NCBI RefSeq assembly: GCF_001905735.1
Contig: NZ_LISW01000007.1
Span: 325,900 to 389,899 of the forward strand
Length of the DNA stretch: 64,000 nucleotides
From: Streptomyces sp. CB01249
Lineage (GTDB): Bacteria > Actinomycetota > Actinomycetes > Streptomycetales > Streptomycetaceae
Direction of reading: 5' to 3'
Shown here in pieces: positions 15,899 through 24,306 of the stretch. Made by a program: the position numbers and the translations under genes. The notes under the pieces were generated by a model. It was given only the letters and a program-made list of their open reading frames with translations, did no database searches and was not told the DNA's origin. Position 1 is the stretch's first letter. Each line of letters opens with the position of its first letter.

Positions 15899-16660
15899 TC
15901 AGATCCCCACCTGGAAGCCGTCCGACCAGCCCTGTAGTTCCTGCATCATGCTGCCCCACGCGCCTGTGAGCAGGAGCAGCCCGGTCACGATCATCATTCC
16001 GCCGCCGATGCGCATGACCCAGGCGTAGTGGCGCTTGACCCAGCCGAACGCGCCGAGCGCCTTGCGGAAGGCGACGGCGGCGAGCACGAAGGGGATGCCC
16101 AGGCCCAGGCAGTAGGCCACGGTCAGTATGGCGCCGCGTCCGGCGGTGCCCTGGTTCATCGCGAGGATGGAGACCGAGCTGAGCGTGGGCCCGAGGCACG
16201 GGGTCCACCCGATGCCGAAGAGGGCGCCGAGCAGCGGGGCGCCGACCAGCCCGGTCACCGGTTTCCGGTGGATACGGAATTCGCGCTGCGTCATCCACGG
16301 CATGAGGCCCATGAAGAAGGCGCCCATGAGGATCATCAGGACGCCGAGCACCTTGGTGAGGGGCCCGCTGTTGGCCTGGAGGGTGTCGCCGAAGTAGCCG
16401 AAGAGGGCGCCGCCGGAGACGAAGACGGCGGTGAAGCCGGCGACGAACAGCGAGGCGCCCGCGACCATCCGGCCGCGCCGGGCCTCGGCGAGGTCGGCGC
16501 CGCTGACCCCGGTGACGTAGCTGAGGTAGCCGGGGACGAGCGGCAGGACGCAGGGCGAGAAGAAGGAGACGAGCCCGCCGAGCAGGGCGATGGGCAGGGC
16601 GACCAGCAGGGCACCGTTGAGGACGGTGTTGTTCTGCATGGCGGCGGCGAGGGTGCTCAC
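15899..16660 (-). CDS. ccdA: thiol:disulfide transporter CcdA
   Basis: Passes reducing equivalents from cytoplasmic thioredoxin across the membrane to ResA so that apocytochrome cysteines stay reduced. The 253-residue protein has six hydrophobic spans. The first paired Cys is in SFFSPCVLPLVPGYLSY (near residues 35-51) and the second in GIGWTPCLGPTLSS (near residues 147-160), both followed by Pro as in the family. GTG at 16660 begins 4 bases after the resA stop. Confidence 0.93.
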   Translation of the reverse strand: MSTLAAAMQNNTVLNGALLVALPIALLGGLVSFFSPCVLPLVPGYLSYVTGVSGADLAEARRGRMVAGASLFVAGFTAVFVSGGALFGYFGDTLQANSGPLTKVLGVLMILMGAFFMGLMPWMTQREFRIHRKPVTGLVGAPLLGALFGIGWTPCLGPTLSSVSILAMNQGTAGRGAILTVAYCLGLGIPFVLAAVAFRKALGAFGWVKRHYAWVMRIGGGMMIVTGLLLLTGAWGSMMQELQGWSDGFQVGI

Positions 16661-16664
16661 CTGA

Positions 16665-17273
16665 TCACTTCTCCGCGATCAGCGGGTCGAGCATCTTGTG
16701 CAGATCGGTGTCGTCCATCGGGCCCACGAAGCGGGCGGCGAGCTTGCCGTCCCGGTCGATCACGACGGTCGACGGGATGGACTGGAGCCGGAAGGTGCCC
16801 TTGGGGAAGCGCAGCAGGAGCTTGCCGGTCCGGTCGAAGAAGCTGGGGTAGGGCGTCCCGTGGCTCTTCTCGAACTCCACGGCGTTGCTCTTGGAGTTGT
16901 CGCGGGTGTTGATGCCCACGAACTGCACACCCTTGTCCTTCGTGTCCTCGGCGACCTGCTTGAAGTACTTCGCTTCGAGCCGGCAGGGGGCGCACCAGGA
17001 GCCCCAGGCGTTGAGGACGATGATCTTGCCCTTGTAGTCGGCGAGATCGAGCTGCTTGCCGTCCACGGTCTCGCCGTCGAGCTCCGGTGCGTCGACGCGC
17101 TCGCTCTTGGGCGCGGTGGCGATGCCACCGCTGCCCGTGACGAAGTTGGTGTCGCCGCCGCCGCTGGTCTTGGTGCCGGAGTCGCACGCGGTCAGCGTGA
17201 CGGCGAGGGCGGCGGCCGCCAGGGGGGCGGCGAGCAGCGTGAAGCGGCGTCGGGGTGCGCGGCCATGGCTCAT
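16665..17273 (-). CDS. resA: thioredoxin-like lipoprotein ResA/TlpA
   Basis: Extracytoplasmic thiol-disulfide oxidoreductase reducing apocytochrome c cysteines. The 202-residue precursor has a signal peptide with lipobox LTAC (Cys near residue 30), a linker, and a TlpA-type thioredoxin domain with active site WCAPC (near residues 102-106) and the cis-Pro in IPSTVVIDRDG. ATG at 17273 is used because it gives a compact, basic n-region (SHGRAPRRRF). No good Shine-Dalgarno is visible. It is first in the four-gene cytochrome c operon. Confidence 0.9.
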   Translation of the reverse strand: MSHGRAPRRRFTLLAAPLAAAALAVTLTACDSGTKTSGGGDTNFVTGSGGIATAPKSERVDAPELDGETVDGKQLDLADYKGKIIVLNAWGSWCAPCRLEAKYFKQVAEDTKDKGVQFVGINTRDNSKSNAVEFEKSHGTPYPSFFDRTGKLLLRFPKGTFRLQSIPSTVVIDRDGKLAARFVGPMDDTDLHKMLDPLIAEK

Positions 17274-17307
17274 GTGAAAAGTTTCGCATGGCCGTTCCGG
17301 GGATCTT

Positions 17308-17327
17308 GGGCACCCCCCTCGGTGCCC
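17308..17327 (-). terminator. terminator or attenuator before resA
   Basis: GGGCACC (17308-17314) and GGTGCCC (17321-17327) form a 7-base hairpin between the upstream lipoprotein gene and resA, both on the minus strand. Confidence 0.45.
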
Positions 17328-17340
17328 GTAAAGCCCGTTG

Positions 17341-18609
17341 TCAGGCTCGTTTAAAGAAGGTGTTCCAGCCGCCCGCGGGTGCTTCGCCGACCTGGAGTGT
17401 ACGGAGCTTGTCGAGGACCGCCGGGTCCTGGACGTCGAGCCAGTCCACGAACTGCCGGAAGGAGACGAGGCGCACATCCGGCTTTCCGGCGATCTGCTTG
17501 AGCGCTTCCTCGACGGCGTCCATATAGATGCCGCCGTTCCACTCCTCGAAGTGGTTTCCGATGTAGAAGGGCGCGCGGTTCGTCTCGTAGGCGCGCTTGA
17601 ATCCGCTGAGGTAGGACTGCGTGGCCTGTTCGCGCCAGCCGGGATAGCGGGAGGGCATTCCCTTGGTCGAGTTCTGCGACTGGTTGGCGAGGATGTTGTA
17701 GTCCATGGAGAGGACTTCGAAGGTGTGCCCGGGGAAGGGGATGCCCTGGAGCGGCAGGTCCCAGACGCCCTGGCGTTTGACGGGCCAGACCTGGGTGCCG
17801 CCGGGCGAGCTGGCGTCGTAGCGCCAGCCGAGCTTCTTGGCGGTGGGCAGCAGATTGTCCTGGCCGAGGAGGCAGGGGGTGCGGCCGCCGACGAGTTCCT
17901 TGCGGTAATCGAAGGGGAGCGATTCCTCGTTGTCCCAGCCGGTGTTGGTGCGCCATTGGGTGACGAAGGAGATCGCCTGGTCGATTTCGCTCTGCCACTG
18001 GGCGGGGGTCCAGTTGCCGACCGATCCGGATCCGGCGCAGAAATGCCCGTTGAAGTGGGTGCCGATCTCGTGGCCGTCGAACCAGGCCTGCCGGACGTTC
18101 TTCAGCGTCTCCTTGAGATGGGCATCGGTGAGATAGCCGATGTCGGAGGCGCCGACGGGGTTGTTCGGCGGGCGGTAGAGCGTTTTCTTCGATTCCGGCA
18201 GGAGATAGAGGCCGGAGAGGAAGAACGTCATCGACGCCTCGTGTTCCCGGGCGAGTTCGAGAAAGCGCGGGAAGAGCCCGTTGCCGACCTCGCCGGCCCC
18301 GTCCCAGGAAAAGATCACGAACTGCGGCGGCTTCTGCCCGGGTTCCAGCGGCACGGGGGCCTGCGGCTGCTTCGGCTGCTTTCCGGTGTCGGCGGTGGAA
18401 CCGTCGCCGATGGCACGGACGTCCTTCTTGTTCCCGGCGCCCTTCGAGGTGCCGCCGGCCTTCTGGCCCGCGGCGCCCTTGTCGGGGCTCGGGCTTCCGT
18501 CTCCGGCGCCGGGGCCGGAGGAGCCGGTGGTGCCGCACCCCGCCATTCCGGCGGCGGCCGCGGCACCGAGACCGGCTCCGAGCAATCCCCTTCGGCTGAT
18601 CTCACGCAT
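17341..18609 (-). CDS. Tat-type lipoprotein with NodB-like polysaccharide deacetylase fold
   Basis: A 422-residue exported protein. The N-terminus MREISRRGLLGAG followed by a hydrophobic stretch and GMAGC is a twin-arginine signal ending in a lipobox. A Gly/Ser/Lys-rich linker follows (about residues 27-80). The C-terminal domain has FVIFSWDGAGE, HEIGTHFNGH (with H-x3-H) and SYLSGFKRAYE, resembling the NodB fold. In NodB motif 1 (TFDDG) the first Asp is the general base; here it reads SWDG, so the base appears to be replaced by Trp while the metal Asp and His pair remain. Activity is therefore uncertain. ATG at 18609 follows GGAAG. The gene neighbours the cytochrome c operon. Confidence 0.75.
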   Translation of the reverse strand: MREISRRGLLGAGLGAAAAAGMAGCGTTGSSGPGAGDGSPSPDKGAAGQKAGGTSKGAGNKKDVRAIGDGSTADTGKQPKQPQAPVPLEPGQKPPQFVIFSWDGAGEVGNGLFPRFLELAREHEASMTFFLSGLYLLPESKKTLYRPPNNPVGASDIGYLTDAHLKETLKNVRQAWFDGHEIGTHFNGHFCAGSGSVGNWTPAQWQSEIDQAISFVTQWRTNTGWDNEESLPFDYRKELVGGRTPCLLGQDNLLPTAKKLGWRYDASSPGGTQVWPVKRQGVWDLPLQGIPFPGHTFEVLSMDYNILANQSQNSTKGMPSRYPGWREQATQSYLSGFKRAYETNRAPFYIGNHFEEWNGGIYMDAVEEALKQIAGKPDVRLVSFRQFVDWLDVQDPAVLDKLRTLQVGEAPAGGWNTFFKRA

Positions 18610-18777
18610 GCGGCTTCCCATCTGCGGTCGTTTTGCCTTAAGTCCATACAAACTGGCAATCGCTTAGATGGGAGGAGCCACACGGAGGTTCCCCCGGATA
18701 GCACAAAATTCTTTACGAAACCAGCCCCGGACGTTGACCGAACACAGAACCGAATACGGGGTGCAGCCGGACGGGTA

Positions 18778-19467
18778 CTACGCGCCGAACCCCTTCGACG
18801 CGCCCTTGACCGGCTTCGCGCCCGCCCGCAAGTGCGCGGGGACCAGGTCGCGGGCGGGCTCCGAGTAGCCGACGGAGACGATCTTGTCGCCCCGGTACGT
18901 GAAGCTCGTCAGCGAGGCGAGGGTGCACTGCCGCTTGCGCGGGTCGTGCCAGAGCCGCCGCCGCTCCACGAAACTGCGGACGATCCAGATCGGCAGCTGG
19001 TGGCTGACGCAGACCGCCTCGTGCCCCCGGGCCGCGTCCCGCGCCGCGTCGAGCGCGCCCATCATGCGGACGACCTGCTCGATGTACGGCTCGCCCCAGG
19101 ACGGGCGGAACGGGTTCGTCAGGTGCTTCCAGTTGTCCGGCTTGCGCAGCGCGCCGTCGCCGACGCCGAAGGTCTTGCCCTCGAAGACGTTGGCGGCCTC
19201 GATGAGCCGTTCGTCCGTGGCGAGGTCCAGGCCGTGCGCCTTGGTGATCGGGGTCGCGGTCTCCTGGGCGCGCTCCAGCGGGGAGGCGACGGCGTACGTG
19301 ATGTCGCGCTTCTCCAGGTGCTCGGCGACCCGGTCGGCCATCTGCCGGCCCAGCTCGGAGAGGTGGTACCCGGGGCGGCGCCCGTACAGCACGCCCTCCG
19401 GGTTGTGCACCTCGCCGTGGCGCATCAGGTGGACCACGGTGATGTCGTCGGGATTCTTCTCGCTCAT
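18778..19467 (-). CDS. histidine phosphatase family protein
   Basis: A phosphoglycerate mutase-like phosphatase of 229 residues. The catalytic RHGE is in VVHLMRHGEVHN (near residues 11-22), the second Arg in SPLERAQETA, and the second His in AVCVSHQLPIW. The ATG at 19467 overlaps the hemL stop as ATGA, so it is co-translated with hemL. I recall the same pair in S. coelicolor (SCO4470/4469). The substrate is unknown; a link to haem synthesis is suggested only by position. Confidence 0.9.
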   Translation of the reverse strand: MSEKNPDDITVVHLMRHGEVHNPEGVLYGRRPGYHLSELGRQMADRVAEHLEKRDITYAVASPLERAQETATPITKAHGLDLATDERLIEAANVFEGKTFGVGDGALRKPDNWKHLTNPFRPSWGEPYIEQVVRMMGALDAARDAARGHEAVCVSHQLPIWIVRSFVERRRLWHDPRKRQCTLASLTSFTYRGDKIVSVGYSEPARDLVPAHLRAGAKPVKGASKGFGA

Positions 19468-20780
19468 GCGGTGGCCTCCGAGGCGGCGCGGGCGGCGGCG
19501 GGCAGGGCGGCGGCGATGCGCTCGACGGCCTGCGTGTCGTGGGCGGTGGACACGAACCACGACTCGAACGCGGACGGCGGGAGGTAGACGCCCTGCGCCA
19601 GCATCGAGTGGAAGAACGGAGTGAAGCGGAAGGCTTCCTGCCGCTTGGCGTCCTCGTAGTCGCGGACGGGTCCGTCCGTGAAGAACACGGAGAACATGTT
19701 GCTGGCGGCCTGGACGGTGTGCGCGACCCCCTCCTTGTCCAGGGCGGCGCTCACCAGACCCCGGATCTCGGCGGAGACCGCGTCCACCTTCGCGTACGCG
19801 GCGTCGTCAAGCAGCCGCAGCTGCGCGAGCCCGGCGGCGGTGGCGACCGGGTTCCCGGACAGCGTGCCCGCCTGGTAGACCGGGCCGGCCGGGGCCAGGT
19901 GCGCCATCACGTCGGCGCGCCCGCCGAAGGCCGCGGCCGGGAAGCCGCCGCCCATGACCTTGCCGAAGGTCATCAGGTCCGGGCGGACCCCGTCGACGCC
20001 GTACCAGCCGGCCTTCGACGTACGGAATCCGGTCATCACCTCGTCGGAGATGTAGAGCGCCCCGTTGGCGGCGCAGAGCTCCTTGAGCCCCGCGTTGAAC
20101 CCGTCCAGCGGCGGGACGACGCCCATGTTGCCGGGCGAGGCCTCGGTGATCACGCACGCGATCTCGCCGGGCTGCGCGGCGAAGGCGGCGCGCACGGCGT
20201 CCAGGTCGTTGTACGGCAGCACGATCGTGTCGCCCGCCTGCGCGCCGGTGACCCCGGGGGTGTCCGGAAGCCCGAAGGTCGCGACGCCGGACCCGGCCGC
20301 GGCGAGCAGGGCGTCCACATGGCCGTGGTAGCACCCGGCGAACTTCACGACCTTGGCCCGGCCGGTGAACCCGCGGGCGAGGCGGATCGCGGACATGGTC
20401 GCCTCGGTCCCCGACGACACCAGCCGCACCTGCTCGACCGGCTCGACGCGCGCGACGATCTCCTCGGCGAGCGCGACCTCGCCCTCGCCGGGCGTACCGA
20501 ACGAGGTGCCGCGGGCGACGGCCTCCTGGACTGCGGCGATCACCTCGGGGTGGGAATGGCCGAGGATCATCGGCCCCCACGAGCACACGAGGTCGACGTA
20601 CTCCCGCCCGTCGGCGTCGGTCAGGTACGGACCGGTACCGGACACCATGAACCGGGGCGTACCGCCCACGGCCCGGAAGGCACGGACAGGAGAGTTCACG
20701 CCGCCGGGCGTCACGAGGGACGCGCGGTCGAAAAGCGTCTGCGAAACTGGGGCGTCATAGGGAAAGCTCACACATGCCAT
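19464..20780 (-). CDS. hemL: glutamate-1-semialdehyde 2,1-aminomutase HemL
   Basis: PLP enzyme making 5-aminolevulinate from glutamate-1-semialdehyde, the step after HemA in the C5 haem pathway. At 438 residues it has the usual length. LVTPGGVNSPVRAFRAVGG, SSGTEATMSAIRLARG, ISDEVMTGFR and the PLP lysine in LMTFGKVMGGGFP are all present. ATG at 20780 is used; an in-frame GTG at 20771 is the alternative, and neither has a clear Shine-Dalgarno. The gene is separated from hemA, hemC, hemD and hemB (46.9-52 kb) by 26 kb, and it is coupled to the histidine phosphatase gene. Confidence 0.93.
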   Translation of the reverse strand: MACVSFPYDAPVSQTLFDRASLVTPGGVNSPVRAFRAVGGTPRFMVSGTGPYLTDADGREYVDLVCSWGPMILGHSHPEVIAAVQEAVARGTSFGTPGEGEVALAEEIVARVEPVEQVRLVSSGTEATMSAIRLARGFTGRAKVVKFAGCYHGHVDALLAAAGSGVATFGLPDTPGVTGAQAGDTIVLPYNDLDAVRAAFAAQPGEIACVITEASPGNMGVVPPLDGFNAGLKELCAANGALYISDEVMTGFRTSKAGWYGVDGVRPDLMTFGKVMGGGFPAAAFGGRADVMAHLAPAGPVYQAGTLSGNPVATAAGLAQLRLLDDAAYAKVDAVSAEIRGLVSAALDKEGVAHTVQAASNMFSVFFTDGPVRDYEDAKRQEAFRFTPFFHSMLAQGVYLPPSAFESWFVSTAHDTQAVERIAAALPAAARAASEATA

Positions 20781-21075
20781 GGTGTCAGAGCCACGGACGG
20801 TCTTTGCGGACAGGTGTTTCACCGCACGCCCGTGGGGGAGGTCACTGACACGATGATCGGGTTGCACGGCGGGGGCTGTGCCTCCTAGTGAGTAGTCGGG
20901 TGGATGAGATATGCATCGCGGTGGCGGAGTGGGCGAAGGGACGGACGGCCCGGGGCCCGAGCCTGCCCGGCGTGGCCGGCACCGGCGGCGCGAGGCCGAG
21001 CACACGCAGGGCATACAGGCCGGTGAGGCGCGGACAGGCGGCGGAGCCGGGAGCGGAAGTGGTGGCCGGGTGGGG
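20781..21075. other. divergent intergenic region hemL / hypothetical
   Basis: 295 bases without a convincing gene. A plus-strand promoter-like pair, TTGCAC and TAGTGA 18 bases apart, lies near 20864-20893. Open frames continue through the region in both directions but lack ribosome sites and have poor codon bias. No riboswitch-like structure was recognised upstream of hemL. Confidence 0.4.
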
Positions 21076-21507
21076 GTGACCTACAAATATTTCGGTGCTC
21101 CCGACGGAGCCACCGCGGCACGCGTGCCCATCTCCATGCGCCCCGAGGAGCTCGGCGGCGACGAGCTCGGCATGGGCGGCATGTTCACCAAGATCAAGCC
21201 GGAGACCGTGGCCGCGATGGTCCTCACCGGCATACAGGGCATACCTCTGCACAAGGTCCCCCCGCTGGAACTGGTCGTCCTGCACCCCGACTACGCGGTG
21301 GTCAAGCTCCCCATGACCGTGGTCGACCCGCTGCGCGGCGTCGGCGAGGAGTCGGTGGGCGCCGCCGCCTTCATCTGGTCCACGGTCCCGGACCGCGGCG
21401 GCCCGCGCGACGCGTTCAACGTCTACCAGCTGCTCCACGAGTGGCAGGACTTCAGCCACCGGCTGCACGACGCGGGGCATCAGGCGTATTGCCTGGTGTG
21501 GCCGTGA
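21076..21507 (+). CDS. conserved hypothetical protein
   Basis: A 143-residue cytoplasmic protein beginning VTYKYFGAPDGATAARVPIS. It contains ELGGDELGMGGMFTKIKPE, PPLELVVLHPDYAVVKLPMT and a C-terminal DFSHRLHDAGHQAYCLVWP. I do not recognise a named domain, but a very similar protein sits next to hemL in S. coelicolor as I recall (SCO4468). GTG at 21076 or 21070 are the likely starts; the open frame extends further upstream without a ribosome site. The sequence is well conserved in feel and has no signal peptide or membrane span. Confidence 0.7.
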   Translation: MTYKYFGAPDGATAARVPISMRPEELGGDELGMGGMFTKIKPETVAAMVLTGIQGIPLHKVPPLELVVLHPDYAVVKLPMTVVDPLRGVGEESVGAAAFIWSTVPDRGGPRDAFNVYQLLHEWQDFSHRLHDAGHQAYCLVWP

Positions 21508-21580
21508 TCCGCCCCGCCCGCCGCCAACAGGCGTAACCCGCCGGGCCCGGAGCGCTCCGCCGCGCGACGCTGGTGCCCAG

Positions 21581-23011
21581 GTGTCCGGCGAGTGGGCGGA
21601 GGAGCGGGGCGTGGTGCGGTGGCGGGTTCGGGCGCAGGCGCGGCAGGCGCGGCTGGACCGGCTGCGGCGGGACGACGCGACGCTGCTGGACCGGCTGCAC
21701 GCGACCCCGTACGAGAACGTGGTCTTCCCGCCGGTGCGGGAGTACGAGGAGGACGCGGCGGCCGAGGTGCTGCGGTTCTCGCTGCGGCTGGGGCGCGAGC
21801 TGTTCGGCGCCGGGGCGTCCACGCGTGACATCCAGACCGCGGTGGTGGCGGTCACCGCCGCCTGGGGCATGCAGAACCTGGAGATCGTCATCTCCGGCTG
21901 CGCCCTGCACCTCCAGTACGCCCCGCCTGGCCGCCCACCGGTCGTGATGCAGGCCGTCCTGGCCTCGGAGGACTCGCGCGACCTGTCCCGGCTGACCGCC
22001 CTGCAGGGGCTCACCGCCCGGATCGCCGCGACCCGGCTGCCGCACGACGAGGCGGCCGGGGCGCTGGACCGGATCGTGTCGGCGCCGGCCAGGTGGCCGT
22101 GGTGGTTCACGGTGGGCGGCGGGGCGGTGCTGGCGTCGATGCTGTGCGTGCTGGCCTCGGGCACGGTCCGGGCCGCGCTGTTCGCGCCGCTGCTCTTCCT
22201 GGTCACCAACCGGATCGCCTGGGCACTCACCCGTACCGGTCTGGCGTCGTTCTTCGTCACGGCCGTGCAGGTCGCGCTGCTGATGGCGGGCACGATGGCG
22301 CTGATCCACCCCGGGGTGCTCAGCGGGCGGGAGGGGGCGAGCCTGCTCGCCGCCAACATGATCCTGCTCCTGCCGATCCTGACCGTGGTGTCGCTGACCG
22401 AGGACGCGATCGACGGTTTCCGGCCGATGGCGGCGGCCCGGACGGTGAGCCTGGTGGCGTTCCTCACGGCGGCCGCCTGCGGGGTGCTGACGGTGGCGTT
22501 CCTGGTGCCGGGGCTCGACGCCAGTGCCCGTACGACGACGCTCACCGCGCTCCCGGTCTGGCTGACCCTCGTCACCAGCGGCATCGGCGCGCTCGGCAAC
22601 GCGGTGTTCATGGGCGGCGGGCCGCGCCTGGTGCCGTGGGCGGTCGCGGCGGCGGTCACCGGGGCGTGCGTGAAGCTGCTCGGGACGACGCAGCTCGACT
22701 GGACCGCGCCGCTCGCCATCGGGGTCGCCACCGCCGCGATGGGCCTGGCCGCCGGAGCCCTCGCGCCCCGCGCCGCCGTTCCCGCCCGCGCGATCCTCAT
22801 CCCGGGCATCGCGGGCGCCGTGCTCCCGGGCCCCGACCTCTACCGCAGTCTCCTCCAGCTCCTCCTGCACACCCCGGGCGCGGGCACCTATCTGGCGCTC
22901 ACCCTCGCGTCCACGGCGGCCATCGGCGTCGGCGCCGTCCTGGGCACGGTCCTCGGCGCGGGCGGCGAACGCCAGTGGCGCCGCCGTCTGCATCCGGCGC
23001 CCGCGCACTGA
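21581..23011 (+). CDS. threonine/serine exporter family protein (ThrE)
   Basis: A 476-residue integral membrane protein. The first ~170 residues form a soluble domain (VLRFSLRLGRELFGAGAST; MQNLEIVISGCALHLQY) typical of ThrE/DUF1212. About ten hydrophobic spans follow in two halves (DUF1212 plus DUF3815-like). Members export threonine and serine in Corynebacterium. The Streptomyces copy may export other small molecules. GTG at 21581 is the earliest plausible start. Its 3' end faces the minus-strand MFS gene 15 bases away. Confidence 0.85.
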   Translation: MSGEWAEERGVVRWRVRAQARQARLDRLRRDDATLLDRLHATPYENVVFPPVREYEEDAAAEVLRFSLRLGRELFGAGASTRDIQTAVVAVTAAWGMQNLEIVISGCALHLQYAPPGRPPVVMQAVLASEDSRDLSRLTALQGLTARIAATRLPHDEAAGALDRIVSAPARWPWWFTVGGGAVLASMLCVLASGTVRAALFAPLLFLVTNRIAWALTRTGLASFFVTAVQVALLMAGTMALIHPGVLSGREGASLLAANMILLLPILTVVSLTEDAIDGFRPMAAARTVSLVAFLTAAACGVLTVAFLVPGLDASARTTTLTALPVWLTLVTSGIGALGNAVFMGGGPRLVPWAVAAAVTGACVKLLGTTQLDWTAPLAIGVATAAMGLAAGALAPRAAVPARAILIPGIAGAVLPGPDLYRSLLQLLLHTPGAGTYLALTLASTAAIGVGAVLGTVLGAGGERQWRRRLHPAPAH

Positions 23012-23026
23012 GCGTCCCGCCGGGGT

Positions 23027-24238
23027 TCATATGCGCGGGAACGCGTGCCGTCGGCCCCCCGCGACAACGGCCAGCGCCGCCGCCCCGAGCACGGCGGCCG
23101 TCGCGGCGACCGCGTCCGCCCCCGCGTGGTCGAGCAGGAGGCCGCCGACGACGCCCCCGAGGGCCATCGCCGCGTTCCACAGGGTGACCAGGGCAGCCTG
23201 CGCGGTGTCGGCGGCGGCCGCGCCGTGCCGCCCGGCGGCCCGCCCGGCCGCGGTCTGCAGCAGGGTCGGCGCGCCACCCCACCCCAGGCCCCACAGGACG
23301 GCGGCGGCGCAGACGACCGGGTGCGCCCCGGTGACGGCGAGGGCCGCGGTGGCGAGGGTGAACAGCGCTGCACCCGCCACCATCAGGGCGCGCGGGCGGC
23401 GGTCGACATGGCGCCCGACGCCCCAGATGCTCAGCAGCGACGCGGCCCCGAAGACCAGGAGCACCGCGTCGGTCCGCGGCCCGAGCCCCGCGTGCCGCAG
23501 GTAGGGGGCGACGTACGCGTAGACGACCGTGTGGCCGAGGACGAAGAGCGCCACCGTCACCAGGACCGCCGCGACCCCGGGCACCGCCAGTGTCCGGCGC
23601 AGGCCGGGCCGGTCCCCGCCCGTGCCCTCGGCGGCGGGCCGCCCCACCGCCGGGACGGACGCGCCGATCCAGCCGAGGACGGCGAGGGTGGCCAGCGAGA
23701 CGGCGCCGAAAGCCGCCCGCCAGCCCACCTGTTCGCCGATCAGGGTCCCGGCGGGGACGCCCAGGGACAGCGCCACGGGGATGCCGGTCATCGCGACGGC
23801 GATGGCGCGCCCCTCCGATCCGGCGGGGGCGATGCGGCGGGCGTACCCGGCGAGGATCGCCCACGCCAGACCGGCGGCCACCCCCGCGAGGAACCGGGCC
23901 GCGAGCAGGACGGCGTACCCCGGCGCGACGGCGGTCAGCGTGTTGGCCACCAGGAAGACGGCCATGGCGCCGAGCAGCAGCGGCTTGCGCGGGACGGACG
24001 CCGTGGCCCGGGCGAGCGGGATCGCGGTCAGGGCCGTACCGGCCGCGTAGACGGTGACGGACTGTCCGGCGGCGCCCGGGCCGACGTCCAGGGAGTCCGC
24101 CATCCCGGGCAGCACACCGGCGGGCAGGGTCTCGGTCAGGCTGGTGATGAAGACGGCGGTCGACAGGGCGAGGAGCGCCGGCCAGGGCAGGCCGCCCGGC
24201 CGTGTACGACGCTCCGCCTCGGAGGGCGTGGTGGTCAT
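23027..24238 (-). CDS. MFS transporter, drug:H+ antiporter (Cml/AraJ) type
   Basis: A 403-residue protein with twelve hydrophobic spans. The first helix FITSLTETLPAGVLPGMADS and ARFLAGVAAGLAWAIL resemble Cmx/Cml and AraJ-type efflux pumps of the 12-helix family. Motif A is weak. ATG at 24238 has a SD-like AGGATG. It is divergent from a MerR regulator whose operator lies between -35 and -10 of this gene, so it is very probably an inducible efflux pump. The exported compound is unknown. Confidence 0.85.
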   Translation of the reverse strand: MTTTPSEAERRTRPGGLPWPALLALSTAVFITSLTETLPAGVLPGMADSLDVGPGAAGQSVTVYAAGTALTAIPLARATASVPRKPLLLGAMAVFLVANTLTAVAPGYAVLLAARFLAGVAAGLAWAILAGYARRIAPAGSEGRAIAVAMTGIPVALSLGVPAGTLIGEQVGWRAAFGAVSLATLAVLGWIGASVPAVGRPAAEGTGGDRPGLRRTLAVPGVAAVLVTVALFVLGHTVVYAYVAPYLRHAGLGPRTDAVLLVFGAASLLSIWGVGRHVDRRPRALMVAGAALFTLATAALAVTGAHPVVCAAAVLWGLGWGGAPTLLQTAAGRAAGRHGAAAADTAQAALVTLWNAAMALGGVVGGLLLDHAGADAVAATAAVLGAAALAVVAGGRRHAFPRI

Positions 24239-24256
24239 GGCGGCATCCTGAAACGT

Positions 24257-24270
24257 TCACATTGGTGTGA
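24257..24270. promoter_or_regulatory. MerR-type operator between MFS and merR genes
   Basis: TCACA-TTGG-TGTGA, a perfect 5-base dyad, lies directly beside GGTCAA (24272-24277), which reads TTGACC on the minus strand as the MFS -35 box. A dyad lying immediately downstream of the -35 is how MerR activators bind. Confidence 0.6.
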
Positions 24271-24299
24271 TGGTCAAGCCGTCAGGTGCCGGGTAGCTT
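24271..24299 (+). promoter_or_regulatory. merR promoter (probably leaderless)
   Basis: TGGTCA (24271-24276), 17 bases, TAGCTT (24294-24299), then 7 bases to ATG 24307. The spacing implies transcription starting at the start codon; no Shine-Dalgarno is present. The -35 abuts the dyad at 24257-24270. Confidence 0.45.
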
Positions 24300-24306
24300 C
24301 GGCGAG

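Noticed and set aside
14138..15937. A 599-codon plus-strand open frame
   Set aside because: Antisense to resB, which has clear ResB motifs and a four-base overlap with ccsB.
20888..21079. A 63-codon plus-strand ORF upstream of the conserved hypothetical gene
   Set aside because: Overlaps the better-supported start region of that gene, lacks a ribosome site and has no recognisable sequence.
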